A program made the translations under genes and the position numbers. Positions 15,369 through 24,500 of a stretch of DNA of 64,000 nt are shown here, piece by piece (the first letter of the stretch is position 1; each line of letters begins with the position of its first letter). The notes beneath the pieces were generated by a model. That model saw only the letters and a program-made list of their open reading frames with translations. It had not been told where the DNA came from and did no database searches. Where the stretch lies: the NCBI RefSeq assembly GCF_001636295.1, contig NZ_CP014209.1, positions 1-64,000 on the forward strand, given 5' to 3'. Source of the DNA: Isoptericola dokdonensis DS-3 (GTDB lineage: Bacteria; Actinomycetota; Actinomycetes; Actinomycetales; Cellulomonadaceae).

Positions 15369-16601
15369 GTGACCATGCCCCCGACCCCCGGTGCCTACCT
15401 CGACCACGCCGCGACGACCCCGATGTCGGCGCCGGCGCTGGCGGCGTTCGTCGCGGAGGCGGGGCGCACCGGCAACGCGTCGTCGCTGCACTCGGCAGGG
15501 CGGGCGGCGCGCCGCACGGTGGAGGAGTCGCGGGAGTCGGTGGCGGCGGCGCTGGGCGCGCGGCCGAGCGAGGTGATCTTCACCGCCGGCGGCACCGAGG
15601 CGGACAACCTCGCGATCAAGGGCATCTTCTGGGGGCGGCGCACGCAGGACCCGCGGCGCATCCGGGTGCTGGTGTCGGCGGTGGAGCATCATGCGGTGCT
15701 GGACCCGGCGTTCTGGCTGGCCGGTCATGCGGGCGCGGAGATCACGCTGCTGCCGGTGGACGGCGAGGGCCGGGTGGACCTGGACGCGCTGCGGGCCGAG
15801 CTGGCGGAGCACGCCGACGAGGTGGCGCTGGTGAGCGTCATGTGGGCGAACAACGAGGTGGGCACGGTGCAGCCGGTGCGGGAGGTGGCGCGGATCGCGC
15901 ACCAGCACGGCGTGCCGGTGCACACCGACGCGGTGCAGGCCGTCGGCCAGGTCGAGGTGGACTTCGCCGCGTCCGGGGTGGACGCGCTGACGGTGAGCGG
16001 GCACAAGGTGGGTGGCCCCGTCGGGGTGGGCGCTCTGCTGGCACGGCGCGACCTGCCGCTGGAGGCGGTGTCCCACGGCGGTGGTCAGGAGCGCGGGGTG
16101 CGGTCGGGCACGCTGGACGTGGCGGCGATCCGGGCGCTCGCCGTCGCGGTGACGGACGCGGTGTCGCGCCGTGCCGAGCGAGCGGCGTCCTTCGCGGCGC
16201 TGCGCGACGAGCTGGTCGCGGGGGTGCGCCGGGTGGCGCCGGACGCGGTGCTGCGCGGCCCGGACCCGACGGGCGGCACGGCCGACGCGCCGTGGCGCCT
16301 GCCCGCCAACGCGCACTTCACGTTCCCCGGCGCGGAGGGCGACTCGCTGCTGTACCTGCTCGACTCCGCGGGCGTGCAGGCGTCCACGGGCTCGGCGTGC
16401 CAGGCGGGGGTGCCGCAGCCGAGCCACGTGCTGCTCGCGATGGGCGTGGACGAGGTGGCCGCGCGCGGCGCCCTGCGCTTCTCCTTGGGGGACACCTCGA
16501 CCCGGGCCGACGTCGACGCGCTGCTGGCCGCGCTGCCGCAGGTCGTGCAGCGCGCGCAGGCCGCCGGCCTGGTCTCCGCACGACAGGGAGGTGCGGCATG
16601 A
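15369..16601 (+). CDS. Cysteine desulfurase (IscS/NifS type)
   Basis: PLP enzyme (410 aa) that takes sulfur from cysteine to form an enzyme persulfide; here it most likely feeds MnmA, encoded next with a 4-bp overlap. Motifs: [11 protein letters not shown] at the N terminus, [38 protein letters not shown], the PLP lysine near residue 213 in [15 protein letters not shown], and the active Cys near 344 in [14 protein letters not shown]. The start at the GTG is chosen because a -10 element abuts the upstream ATG at 15363; an ATG at 15375 is a further alternative. The gene belongs to the tRNA 2-thiouridine pathway by context; a general Fe-S role cannot be excluded. Confidence 0.93.
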   Translation: MTMPPTPGAYLDHAATTPMSAPALAAFVAEAGRTGNASSLHSAGRAARRTVEESRESVAAALGARPSEVIFTAGGTEADNLAIKGIFWGRRTQDPRRIRVLVSAVEHHAVLDPAFWLAGHAGAEITLLPVDGEGRVDLDALRAELAEHADEVALVSVMWANNEVGTVQPVREVARIAHQHGVPVHTDAVQAVGQVEVDFAASGVDALTVSGHKVGGPVGVGALLARRDLPLEAVSHGGGQERGVRSGTLDVAAIRALAVAVTDAVSRRAERAASFAALRDELVAGVRRVAPDAVLRGPDPTGGTADAPWRLPANAHFTFPGAEGDSLLYLLDSAGVQASTGSACQAGVPQPSHVLLAMGVDEVAARGALRFSLGDTSTRADVDALLAALPQVVQRAQAAGLVSARQGGAA

Positions 16602-17728
16602 GGGTGCTGGCGGCGATGTCCGGCGGCGTCGACTCGGCCGTCGCGGCGGCGCTCGCGGTGGAGGCCGGCCACGAGGTGGTGGGTGTGCACATGGCGTTGA
16701 GCCGCAACCGGGACCAGTTCCGCACGGGCTCGCGCGGCTGCTGCTCCATCGAGGACGCCGGGGACGCTCGCCGCGCCGCGGACGTGCTCGGCATCCCGTA
16801 CTACGTGTGGGACCTGTCGGAGACCTTCGAGGAGACCGTCGTGGCGGACTTCCTCGCCGAGTACTCGGCCGGCCGCACCCCGAACCCGTGCGTGCGGTGC
16901 AACGAGCACATCAAGTTCGAGGCCCTGCTGGACAAGGCGACGGCGCTCGGCTTCGACGCGGTGGTCACGGGCCACTACGCGCGCGTCGAGCGGGCGGCGG
17001 ACGGCGCCCCCGAGCTGCACCGCTCCCGCAACGACGCCAAGGATCAGTCCTACGTGCTGGCGGTCATGGGCTCGGAACGGCTCCAGCGGTCGATCTTCCC
17101 GCTGGGGGACTACACGTCGAAGGACGAGGTCCGGGCGGAGGCCGCGCGCCGCGGGCTGTCGGTGAGCGCGAAGCCGGACTCCTACGACATCTGCTTCGTC
17201 GCGGACGGCGACACGCCGGGGTTCCTGCGGGACCGCCTCGGCGAGCAGCCGGGCGACGTCGTGGACGCGGACGGCAACGTCGTGGGCTCCCACCGCGGCG
17301 CGTACGCGTTCACGGTCGGGCAGCGCAAGGGCCTGGGGCTCGGACGCCCGGCCCCGGACGGCCGGGCCCGCTACGTCGTCGACGTCGACACGTCGTCGAA
17401 CACGGTCGTCGTCGGGCCCTCGGAGCTGTTGACGGTGGACCGGATCGAGGCCGCGGGGGCCGTATGGTTCGTCCAGCCCCCGAAGGATCGGACGGACGTG
17501 ACGGTACAGATTCGCGCGCACGGGCGCGCCGTGCCCGCGCAGGTGCGCGCCGGCGACGCCAGCACCCTCGACGTGCGGCTCCTCGAGCGGCTGCGCGGCG
17601 TGGCCGCCGGGCAGTCGGTGGTCGTCTACGACGGCACCCGGGTGCTGGGCCAGGCCACCGTGTCGCGCGCCTGGCGCGACCGAGCCGGCGCGGCGGGCGT
17701 CGCCGCGGGCGCGGCGGACCCCGCGTGA
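16598..17728 (+). CDS. mnmA: tRNA-specific 2-thiouridylase
   Basis: Thiolates U34 of tRNA(Lys/Glu/Gln) using sulfur passed from the upstream cysteine desulfurase. 376 aa, normal length. PP-loop [13 protein letters not shown] near residue 8, catalytic Cys about 98 in [16 protein letters not shown], second Cys about 199 in [11 protein letters not shown], and [12 protein letters not shown]. The ATG overlaps the desulfurase stop by 4 bp, and the stop overlaps the next gene's GTG. Identity is secure. Confidence 0.96.
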   Translation: MRVLAAMSGGVDSAVAAALAVEAGHEVVGVHMALSRNRDQFRTGSRGCCSIEDAGDARRAADVLGIPYYVWDLSETFEETVVADFLAEYSAGRTPNPCVRCNEHIKFEALLDKATALGFDAVVTGHYARVERAADGAPELHRSRNDAKDQSYVLAVMGSERLQRSIFPLGDYTSKDEVRAEAARRGLSVSAKPDSYDICFVADGDTPGFLRDRLGEQPGDVVDADGNVVGSHRGAYAFTVGQRKGLGLGRPAPDGRARYVVDVDTSSNTVVVGPSELLTVDRIEAAGAVWFVQPPKDRTDVTVQIRAHGRAVPAQVRAGDASTLDVRLLERLRGVAAGQSVVVYDGTRVLGQATVSRAWRDRAGAAGVAAGAADPA

Positions 17729-18762
17729 CCGCCGTCAGCGGGCACGGCCCCTGGCCCGGCGGTCGCGGTGACGAGCTCGAGGCGCAGCAGACCGTGCTGG
17801 ACGACCTCGCGTCGCTGCCGACCGGCGTGGACGCCGTGCCGTTCCTCACCGGGCTGCCGGGTCGTGGCCCGGGCGCGGACCCGGTGGGCCGCGCGGGCGC
17901 GCTCCTCACCGAGCTCCCCGTCGAGCTGGGGCCGCACGGCTGGAAGCTGGCCGACCACCGCGGCGCCGACCACCGCCGGGCGGACGCCCTGCTGGCCGAC
18001 GACCTCATGGCGCTGGCCGTGGCGGCCCACGGGTACACCGGCCGCCTGGCGGTCGAGGTCACAGGTCCGTGGACGCTCGCGGCCGAGCTGTGGTCGGCGC
18101 GCGGGGACCGGGTGCTGGCGGACGTCGGCGCCCGCGCCGAGCTGGGGCAGGCGCTCGCCGTCGGCCTGGCCGAGCACGTCGCGCGGGTGCGCGACCAGGT
18201 GCCGGGCGCGCAGGTGGCGGTGCAGCTCGCCGAGCCGCTGCTGGGGCAGGTGCACGCGGGCGTGCTGCCCACGTTCTCGGGGTTCTCGCGGCTGCGGGCG
18301 GTGCCCGGCCCGGACGTGGTCGAAGGTCTGGAGCCGGTGGTGCGGGCGCTGCACGACGCGGGTGCCGAGGTCGTGGTGCACCTCGGAGGCACGTGGGTCG
18401 GGATCCCGCCGGTGGTGCTGGCGGGCGCGGACGCCGTGGGCCTCGACCTGGCGGACGTCGGGCCGGGGGGCTGGAACGAGCGGGCGTGGGAGCTGGTGGC
18501 ACGAGCCACGGAGCGGGGGACCGGCCTGTGGGCCGGTCTGCCCCCGGCCACCGTGTCGCAGTGCTCGGGGCCGCAGCTCGGCGAGCTCGTGCGGCTCGTC
18601 GCCGAGCCGTGGCGGCGGATCGGGCTCCCGGCCGACGGGCTCGACGCGGTCACGCTGCTGGCGTCTCCCCGCCGGGTGCTCGGCACCCTGGACGAGCATC
18701 GTGCCGAGCTGGCGAACCTGGGCCGGATCGGCGAGGCGCTGGCCGAGCGCGCCGCCTCCTGA
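17725..18762 (+). CDS. MetE-like (cobalamin-independent methionine synthase fold) protein lacking zinc cysteines
   Basis: A 345-residue protein resembling the C-terminal barrel of cobalamin-independent methionine synthase ([82 protein letters not shown]). Related genes sit beside mnmA in other Actinobacteria. The region expected to carry the His-x-Cys zinc pair reads [11 protein letters not shown], with the His but no Cys, and the second zinc Cys is also not obvious. It also lacks the N-terminal half of full MetE. Methionine synthesis is therefore doubtful; a role in tRNA or thiol metabolism is only suggested by position. The GTG start overlaps the mnmA stop. Confidence 0.72.
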   Translation: MTAVSGHGPWPGGRGDELEAQQTVLDDLASLPTGVDAVPFLTGLPGRGPGADPVGRAGALLTELPVELGPHGWKLADHRGADHRRADALLADDLMALAVAAHGYTGRLAVEVTGPWTLAAELWSARGDRVLADVGARAELGQALAVGLAEHVARVRDQVPGAQVAVQLAEPLLGQVHAGVLPTFSGFSRLRAVPGPDVVEGLEPVVRALHDAGAEVVVHLGGTWVGIPPVVLAGADAVGLDLADVGPGGWNERAWELVARATERGTGLWAGLPPATVSQCSGPQLGELVRLVAEPWRRIGLPADGLDAVTLLASPRRVLGTLDEHRAELANLGRIGEALAERAAS

Positions 18763-18847
18763 GCCTCCGCCCGGTCGTCTGCCGCCGACCTCCGGCGTGT
18801 TCGCCCGTCCGGGGCGTCCAGAGCGAGCCGGACGAACCGGACGTGCG

Positions 18848-18853
18848 TAGCCT
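18848..18853 (+). promoter_or_regulatory. -10 element TAGCCT, probable leaderless promoter
   Basis: TAGCCT ends 6 nt before the ATG at 18860 of the HAD gene, with no Shine-Dalgarno between them. The intergenic region 18763-18859 shows nothing else. Confidence 0.5.
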
Positions 18854-18859
18854 GGGGCC

Positions 18860-19597
18860 ATGTCCGACCTGCGAGCAGTGCTTTTCGACCTCGACGGAGT
18901 GCTCACCCCCACCGCGGAGGTGCACATGCGGGCGTGGGAGCGGCTCTTCGCCCCGTACGCGCAGGCCCACGGCCTGGAGCCCTACACGGCGTCCGACTAC
19001 TTCGCCCACATCGACGGCAAGCCCCGGTACGACGGCGTGGCGACGTTCCTCGCCTCCCGGGGGGTCGACCTGCCCCGCGGCACCGCCGCGGACGCGCCCG
19101 GCGAGGACACGGTGTGCGCGCTGGGCAACCGCAAGGACGAGATCGTCAACCGGATGTTCGACCAGGAGGGCATCGACCCGTACCCGGGGTCGGTGCGCTT
19201 CCTCGACGCCGTGACCGCGGCGGGCGCCCACGTCGCCGTCGTGTCGTCGTCCCGCAACACACCGGCCGTCCTGGCGGCGGCGGGGCTGGCGCACCGGTTC
19301 GAGGTCGTCGTGGACGGCAACGTCGCCGCGCGGGAGCACATCGCGGGCAAGCCCGCGCCCGACACCTACGTGCGGGCGGCCGAGCTGCTCGGGGTCCCCG
19401 TCGCGCAGGCGGTGGTGGTCGAGGACGCGATCTCCGGCGTGCAGGCCGGGGCGGCCGGCGGCTTCGGGCTCGTGCTGGGCGTGGACCGGGGCGTCGGCGC
19501 GGACGCGCTGCGCGCGCACGGGGCCGACAGGGTGGTCGCCGACCTCGGCGAGCTCGACGCGGCGGTGCTCACCCGCCGGGACGGGGGTGCCGCATGA
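18860..19597 (+). CDS. HAD-family beta-phosphoglucomutase-like hydrolase
   Basis: A 245-residue cytosolic HAD enzyme. Nucleophile motif FDLDGVLTPT (Asp10 and Asp12), cap-domain motif HIDGKPRYDGV, motif II VVSSSRNTPAVL, and motifs III and IV in AGKPAPDTYVRAAEL and VVVEDAISGVQAGAAGG. This matches the beta-phosphoglucomutase subgroup that accompanies GH65 phosphorylases. With the following gene it should convert beta-glucose 1-phosphate to glucose 6-phosphate. The stop overlaps the GH65 start (ATGA), so the two are coupled. Another sugar-phosphate phosphatase remains possible. Confidence 0.87.
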   Translation: MSDLRAVLFDLDGVLTPTAEVHMRAWERLFAPYAQAHGLEPYTASDYFAHIDGKPRYDGVATFLASRGVDLPRGTAADAPGEDTVCALGNRKDEIVNRMFDQEGIDPYPGSVRFLDAVTAAGAHVAVVSSSRNTPAVLAAAGLAHRFEVVVDGNVAAREHIAGKPAPDTYVRAAELLGVPVAQAVVVEDAISGVQAGAAGGFGLVLGVDRGVGADALRAHGADRVVADLGELDAAVLTRRDGGAA

Positions 19598-22071
19598 TCC
19601 GCAAGACCAGCGACGAGCAGAACACCGTCGACCGGCACCGGTTCCCGGCCGACCCGTGGCGCCTGGTCGAGGCGCAGTTCTCCGCCGAGGACCTGGGTGT
19701 CACCGAGACGCTGTTCTCCGTGGGCAACGGCTACCTCGGCATGCGCGGCAACGTGGAGGAGGGACGCGACTCCTACGCCCACGGCACGTTCGTCAACGGG
19801 TTCCACGAGACGTGGCCGATCCGGCACGCGGAGGACGCCTACGGGTTCGCGAAGGTCGGTCAGACCATCGTCAACGTGCCCGACGCGAAGGTGATCCGCC
19901 TGTACGTCGACGACGAGCCGCTCCTGCTGCCCGTCGCCGACCTGCTGGAGTACGAGCGTTCCCTGGACCTGCGCGACGGGATGCTGCGGCGCGACGTCCT
20001 GTGGCGCACGCCGTCGGGCAAGCGCGTGCGGGTGCGGTCCGAGCGGATGGTGTCCTTCGTGGAGCGGCACCTCGCCGTGATGACGTTCGAGGTGACGCTG
20101 CTCGACGACGCCGCCCCCGTCGCGATCTCGTCGCAGGTGCTCAACCGGCAGGACGGTCAGGACGAGTACCACGTGCGTGCGGCGTCCCTGGGGGAGGGCT
20201 TCGACCCGCGCAAGGCGGAGCAGTTCCACGGGCGGGTGCTGCAGCCGATGACGCAGTGGGGCGACGACGAGCGCGTCGTGCTGTCGTACCGCTGCACGAA
20301 CTCCGGCATGACGTTGGCGGTGGCGGCCGACGACCGCATCGAGACGGAGAACGAGTGGGACGTGCGCACGCAGGTCGAGGACGACCTGGCCAAGCACGTG
20401 TTCCGGGTGCGGGCGGCGCCGGGTCGCCCGATCCGCCTGACGAAGACGGTCGCGTACCACACGTCCCGCGGGGTGCCGTCGCGCGAGCTGGTGGACCGCT
20501 GCCGGCGCACGCTCGACCGGGTCGCCGACGGCGGGGTGGCGGCGCGGTACGCCGACCAGCGCGCCTGGCTGGACGACTTCTGGGCGCGGTCCGACGTGGA
20601 GGTCGGCGGGCGCCCGGAGATCCAGCAGGCGGTGCGCTGGAACCTGTTCCAGCTCGCGCAGGCCACGGCACGGGCCGAGGGCAACGGGGTGCCGGCCAAG
20701 GGGCTGACCGGGTCCGGGTACGGCGGGCACTACTTCTGGGACACCGAGATCTACGTCCTCCCGTTCCTCACCTACACGAGCCCGCGGTTCGCCCGCAACG
20801 CGCTGCGGTTCCGCTACCACATGCTCGACGCCGCCCGGCGGCGGGCCGCCGACCTGTCGCAGCGGGGCGCCCTGTTCCCGTGGCGCACCATCAACGGCGA
20901 GGAGGCGTCCGCCTACTACGCGGCGGGCACGGCGCAGTACCACATCGACGCCGACATCAGCTATGCCCTCGTCCAGTACGCCCGCGCGACCGAGGACGTC
21001 GACTTCCTGCGGCGGGAGGCCGTCGACATCCTCGTCGAGACGGCCCGCATGTGGCAGGACCTGGGCTTCTGGCGGGTCAACAGCGACGACTTCTTCCACA
21101 TCCACGGGGTCACCGGCCCGGACGAGTACACGACGGTCGTCAACGACAACCTCTTCACGAACGTCATGGCCCGGTTCAACCTGCGCGCGGCGGCGTTCGT
21201 CGTGGACCGGCTGCGCGAGGACTACCCCGAGGACTTCGCGCGGCTGGTGGAGCGGCTGGACCTCCAGCCGGCGGAGACCACGGAGTGGACCCGCGCGGCC
21301 GAGAAGATGTCGATCCCGTTCGCCGAGGGGATCGGCATCCACCCGCAGGACTCGCACTTCTTCGAGCGGGAGATCTGGGACCTGGCGCACACCCCGGCGG
21401 ACAAGCGGCCGCTCCTGCTGCACTACCACCCGCTGGTCATCTACCGGTACCAGGTGCTCAAGCAGGCCGACGTGGTGCTCGCCCTGTTCCTCCAGGGTCA
21501 GCACTTCACGGCCGAGGAGAAGCTCGCCGACTTCGAGTACTACGACCCGCTGACCACCGGCGACTCCACCCTGTCCGGGGTGGTGCAGTCGATCGTCGCC
21601 GCGGAGGTCGGGTACCACGAGCTGGCGCTGGAGTACTTCCTGTCGTCGCTGTACGTGGACCTGGCGAACCTGCACGCGAACGCCTCGGACGGCGTGCACG
21701 TGGCGTCGGCCGGGGGCACCTGGTCGGCGCTGGCGTGCGGCTTCGGGGGGATGCGGGACCACGACGGCGAGCTGACGTTCGACCCGCGGCTCCCGCAGGA
21801 CTGGGAGTCCCTGACGTTCCGGGTGACGTGGCGCGGGTCGCGGCTGCGGGTGACGGTGCTGCCGGACTCGATCGAGCTGGTCGCCGAGACGGGCGACGGC
21901 GCGACGGTCGGCGTCCGGGGCGAGCAGGTGCGGGTCGGCGCGGGGGAGACGGTCGTGGTGGCGCTGGACGGCCAGGGACCGGTCCGCGCGGGACGCCCCG
22001 GTCTGCGCGCGCTGTCGGGCAACCGCCGCGACGACGGCACCCTCATCACGGTGACCGTGCCGCACGTCTGA
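19594..22071 (+). CDS. Glycoside hydrolase family 65 disaccharide phosphorylase
   Basis: An 825-residue cytosolic enzyme of GH65 (trehalose, maltose or kojibiose phosphorylase). An N-terminal beta-sandwich domain (FSVGNGYLGMRGNVEEG) is followed by an (alpha/alpha)6 barrel with YFWDTEIYVLPFLTY, the general acid Glu near residue 511 in GPDEYTTVVNDNLFTN, LLHYHPLVIYRYQVLKQADV and the phosphate-site region STLSGVVQSIVAAEVGY. The C-terminal jelly-roll cap ends at PHV. It phosphorolyses an alpha-glucosyl disaccharide to beta-glucose 1-phosphate, used by the upstream mutase. The exact disaccharide cannot be settled by eye; trehalose is plausible. Confidence 0.9.
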   Translation: MIRKTSDEQNTVDRHRFPADPWRLVEAQFSAEDLGVTETLFSVGNGYLGMRGNVEEGRDSYAHGTFVNGFHETWPIRHAEDAYGFAKVGQTIVNVPDAKVIRLYVDDEPLLLPVADLLEYERSLDLRDGMLRRDVLWRTPSGKRVRVRSERMVSFVERHLAVMTFEVTLLDDAAPVAISSQVLNRQDGQDEYHVRAASLGEGFDPRKAEQFHGRVLQPMTQWGDDERVVLSYRCTNSGMTLAVAADDRIETENEWDVRTQVEDDLAKHVFRVRAAPGRPIRLTKTVAYHTSRGVPSRELVDRCRRTLDRVADGGVAARYADQRAWLDDFWARSDVEVGGRPEIQQAVRWNLFQLAQATARAEGNGVPAKGLTGSGYGGHYFWDTEIYVLPFLTYTSPRFARNALRFRYHMLDAARRRAADLSQRGALFPWRTINGEEASAYYAAGTAQYHIDADISYALVQYARATEDVDFLRREAVDILVETARMWQDLGFWRVNSDDFFHIHGVTGPDEYTTVVNDNLFTNVMARFNLRAAAFVVDRLREDYPEDFARLVERLDLQPAETTEWTRAAEKMSIPFAEGIGIHPQDSHFFEREIWDLAHTPADKRPLLLHYHPLVIYRYQVLKQADVVLALFLQGQHFTAEEKLADFEYYDPLTTGDSTLSGVVQSIVAAEVGYHELALEYFLSSLYVDLANLHANASDGVHVASAGGTWSALACGFGGMRDHDGELTFDPRLPQDWESLTFRVTWRGSRLRVTVLPDSIELVAETGDGATVGVRGEQVRVGAGETVVVALDGQGPVRAGRPGLRALSGNRRDDGTLITVTVPHV

Positions 22072-22108
22072 GCGGCACTCGGCCGGGATCGGGGGCCAGG
22101 ACCGCGGC

Positions 22109-22135
22109 GCCCCGGGGACGGACCGTCCCCGGGGC
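22109..22135. terminator. Bidirectional terminator between GH65 and S9 peptidase genes
   Basis: A perfect palindrome with 13-bp arms, GCCCCGGGGACGG / CCGTCCCCGGGGC, lies between the two convergent genes, 7 bp from the end of the minus-strand peptidase gene. Confidence 0.75.
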
Positions 22136-22142
22136 ACCGTCG

Positions 22143-24290
22143 TCAGGCGAGGTGCGCGGCGAGGAACGCGTAGTGCACGGCCGCCATGTGCGCGGCCTGC
22201 TTGTTGTCCGCGGCGCCGCCGTGCCCGCCCTCGATGTTCTCGTAGTAGGTGACGTCCTTGCCGGCGGCGAGCATCAGCGCGGCCATCTTGCGGGCGTGGC
22301 CGGGGTGCACGCGGTCGTCCTTGGTGGACGTCGTGAACAGCACCGGCGGGTAGTCGCGGTCGGCGTCGAACAGGTGGTACGGCGAGAAGGTGCGCACGAA
22401 CTCCCAGTCGTCCGTGTCGGGGTCGCCGTACTCGGCGGCCCACGACGCGCCGGCGAGGAGCTTCGTGTACCGCTTCATGTCGAGCAGCGGCACGCCCACG
22501 ATGACGGCGCCGAACAGCTCGGGGTACTGCGTGAGCATGTTGCCGGCGAGCAGCCCGCCGTTGGAGCGGCCCTCGGTGCCGAGGTGCTGCGGCGCGGTGA
22601 TGCCGCGGGCGACGAGGTCGCGGGCCACGGCCGCGAAGTCCTCGTAGGCGCGGTGCCGCTTCTCCCGCAGGGCGGCCTGGTGCCAGGTCGGTCCGTACTC
22701 GCCGCCACCACGGATGTTCGCCACGACGTGCACGCCGCCGCGCTCCAGCCAGGCGCGCCCCACCGTCCCGGAGTAGCCGGGCAGCAGCGGGATCTCGAAG
22801 CCGCCGTACCCGTACAGCAGCGTCGGGGCGGCGCCGGGCGTCGACGGGTCGGCGGGGCGCACCAGGTCCTCGCGACCGACGACGAAGTAGGGGACCCGGG
22901 TGCCGTCGGCGGACGTCGCGAAGTGCTGCTCGGCCACCATGCCGGTCGCGTCGAAGACGGCGGGTGCCGCCTTGAGGGGCTCGGGCGCGATGGGTGCGGC
23001 GTCCGGCCCGGCCACGGTCGCCAGCGAGAGGGTGGTCGGCGTCAGGTAGCCGGTCGTGGTGACCCAGACGTCGTCGCTGTCGACGGCGGAGACGGCTCGC
23101 ACCCCGACGGTGAGCAGGTCGCCGTCCACCGGCAGCTCCGACCGGGTCCAGGCCTCACCGGCGGCCGCGCCGTCCTCCAGGGACGGCGGGGTGAGGACGT
23201 GGACGGCGTTCTTCACGTCGTCGAGCACGTTGACCACGAGGTGGTGGCGGGTCCAGGACGCGCCGACCAGGGACGTGCTCGCGGTGGGCTCGAACAGGAC
23301 GGTGAGGTCCCGCGACCCGTCGAGGAAGGCGTCGACGGTGGTGGTGAGCAGCGAGCCCGCCGCGTAGGTGCGCCCCGCCACCGTCCAGTCCTCGCGGAGG
23401 TCGACCACCAGCCACTCGCGGTGGAAGCCCACCTCGGCGGAGTCGGGCACGTCGATCCTGGTGAGCTCCTGCCCGGCGGCGCCGACGCCGGTGACGAGGT
23501 ACGTCTCGGACCGGTAGAACGCGAGCGCACGGCGCACGAGGTCGCGCTCGAAGCCGGGCGTGCGGGACCGGTGGCCGGACACCGCGAGGTCCTGCTCCAC
23601 GCCCTCGTAGACCGTCGCGGCCTCCGCCAGCGGCGTGCCGCGGCGCCACAGCCGGACCGTCCGGGGGTAGCCGGACGTCGTCACGGTGCCGGGGCCCAGG
23701 TCGGTCGCGACGTAGACCGTGTCCTCGTCCGCCCAGGCGAGCGAGCCCTTGGCGAGCGGCCGCTCGAACCCGCCCTCGGCGGCGGGGACGAACTGCTTGG
23801 TCACGAGGTCGAACTCGCGGGTCACGTCCGCGTCGGAGCCGCCGGGGGACAGGTCCACCAGGGCGCGGCGCCACGGCTCGCCCGCGGCGAGCTGCTCGGG
23901 CGTCGGGCGCAGCATCGACGCGCCGTGCCACACCCACGACTCGTCCTCGGCCGCGCCGAGCGCGTCCAGGTCCAGCACGGTCTCCCACACCGGGGCCGCC
24001 GTGCGGTACTCGTCGAGGGTGGTGCGCCGCCACAGCCCGCGCGGGTGGGCGGCGTCGCGCCAGAAGTTGTAGAGGTGGTCGCCGATCCGGGACACGTCCG
24101 GGATGCGGTCGTCGGAGTCGAGGACCTCCAGGACGGCCGCCTCGATCTCGTCGAGCGCGGGACCTGCGAGGGTCTCGTGCGCGTGGTCGTTGCGGGCACG
24201 CACCCAGGCGAGCGCGTCGGCACCCTCGACGTCCTCCAGCCACTGGTGCGGGTCGGCGGGGTCGGTCACGGCGGGGGTGGGTGCGTCCAT
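22143..24290 (-). CDS. Prolyl oligopeptidase family (S9A) serine peptidase
   Basis: Cytosolic peptidase (715 aa) that cleaves short peptides, typically after proline. N-terminal DPHQWLEDVEGADALAWV is characteristic of S9A. The middle is a beta-propeller (about residues 80-410). The C-terminal alpha/beta hydrolase carries the catalytic Ser near 574 in EGRSNGGLLAGNM (GxSxGG with Asn), Asp near 658 in TSTKDDRVHPGHA and His near 689 in ENIEGGHGGAA, plus LLYGYGGFEIPLLP and NIRGGGEYGPTWH. There is no signal peptide. The ATG at 24290 has a -10 element 6 nt upstream, so it is probably leaderless. It is convergent with GH65 and divergent from the conservon. Confidence 0.93.
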   Translation of the reverse strand: MDAPTPAVTDPADPHQWLEDVEGADALAWVRARNDHAHETLAGPALDEIEAAVLEVLDSDDRIPDVSRIGDHLYNFWRDAAHPRGLWRRTTLDEYRTAAPVWETVLDLDALGAAEDESWVWHGASMLRPTPEQLAAGEPWRRALVDLSPGGSDADVTREFDLVTKQFVPAAEGGFERPLAKGSLAWADEDTVYVATDLGPGTVTTSGYPRTVRLWRRGTPLAEAATVYEGVEQDLAVSGHRSRTPGFERDLVRRALAFYRSETYLVTGVGAAGQELTRIDVPDSAEVGFHREWLVVDLREDWTVAGRTYAAGSLLTTTVDAFLDGSRDLTVLFEPTASTSLVGASWTRHHLVVNVLDDVKNAVHVLTPPSLEDGAAAGEAWTRSELPVDGDLLTVGVRAVSAVDSDDVWVTTTGYLTPTTLSLATVAGPDAAPIAPEPLKAAPAVFDATGMVAEQHFATSADGTRVPYFVVGREDLVRPADPSTPGAAPTLLYGYGGFEIPLLPGYSGTVGRAWLERGGVHVVANIRGGGEYGPTWHQAALREKRHRAYEDFAAVARDLVARGITAPQHLGTEGRSNGGLLAGNMLTQYPELFGAVIVGVPLLDMKRYTKLLAGASWAAEYGDPDTDDWEFVRTFSPYHLFDADRDYPPVLFTTSTKDDRVHPGHARKMAALMLAAGKDVTYYENIEGGHGGAADNKQAAHMAAVHYAFLAAHLA

Positions 24291-24296
24291 GGCGCG

Positions 24297-24302
24297 ACCC
24301 TA
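24297..24302 (-). promoter_or_regulatory. -10 element TAGGGT (minus strand) for the S9 peptidase
   Basis: On the minus strand TAGGGT lies 6 nt before the ATG with no ribosome-binding site in between, consistent with a leaderless transcript. Confidence 0.5.
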
Positions 24303-24355
24303 GCGCGGGCCACGGACGGTCCGCCGACGAGCCGGCGGACGTCCGGACGGTCCTG

Positions 24356-24383
24356 TTCACCCGGGTGAAGGCTGTGGTAGAAA
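24356..24383 (+). promoter_or_regulatory. Candidate conservon promoter overlapped by a 14-bp palindrome
   Basis: The perfect palindrome TTCACCCGGGTGAA (24356-24369) covers a -35-like TTCACC; a -10-like TAGAAA follows at 24378-24383 with a 16-bp spacer. It is 118 bp before the cvnA start. The geometry suggests a repressor or activator dimer at the -35; the regulator is not known. Confidence 0.45.
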
Positions 24384-24500
24384 GTCCTGGTCAGGGCCCC
24401 ATGCCCTGTTCAGACCATCCAGGGGGTTCGCGGAGAAGGTCGCGTTCGCGCGGCCGTCCCAGGGGGAGCCGCCGGACCACCTCACGCCAACGGGGGTGCG

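Noticed and set aside
19366..22443. 1025-codon minus-strand open frame over GH65
   Set aside because: Low-complexity shadow translation; the plus-strand GH65 motifs are decisive.
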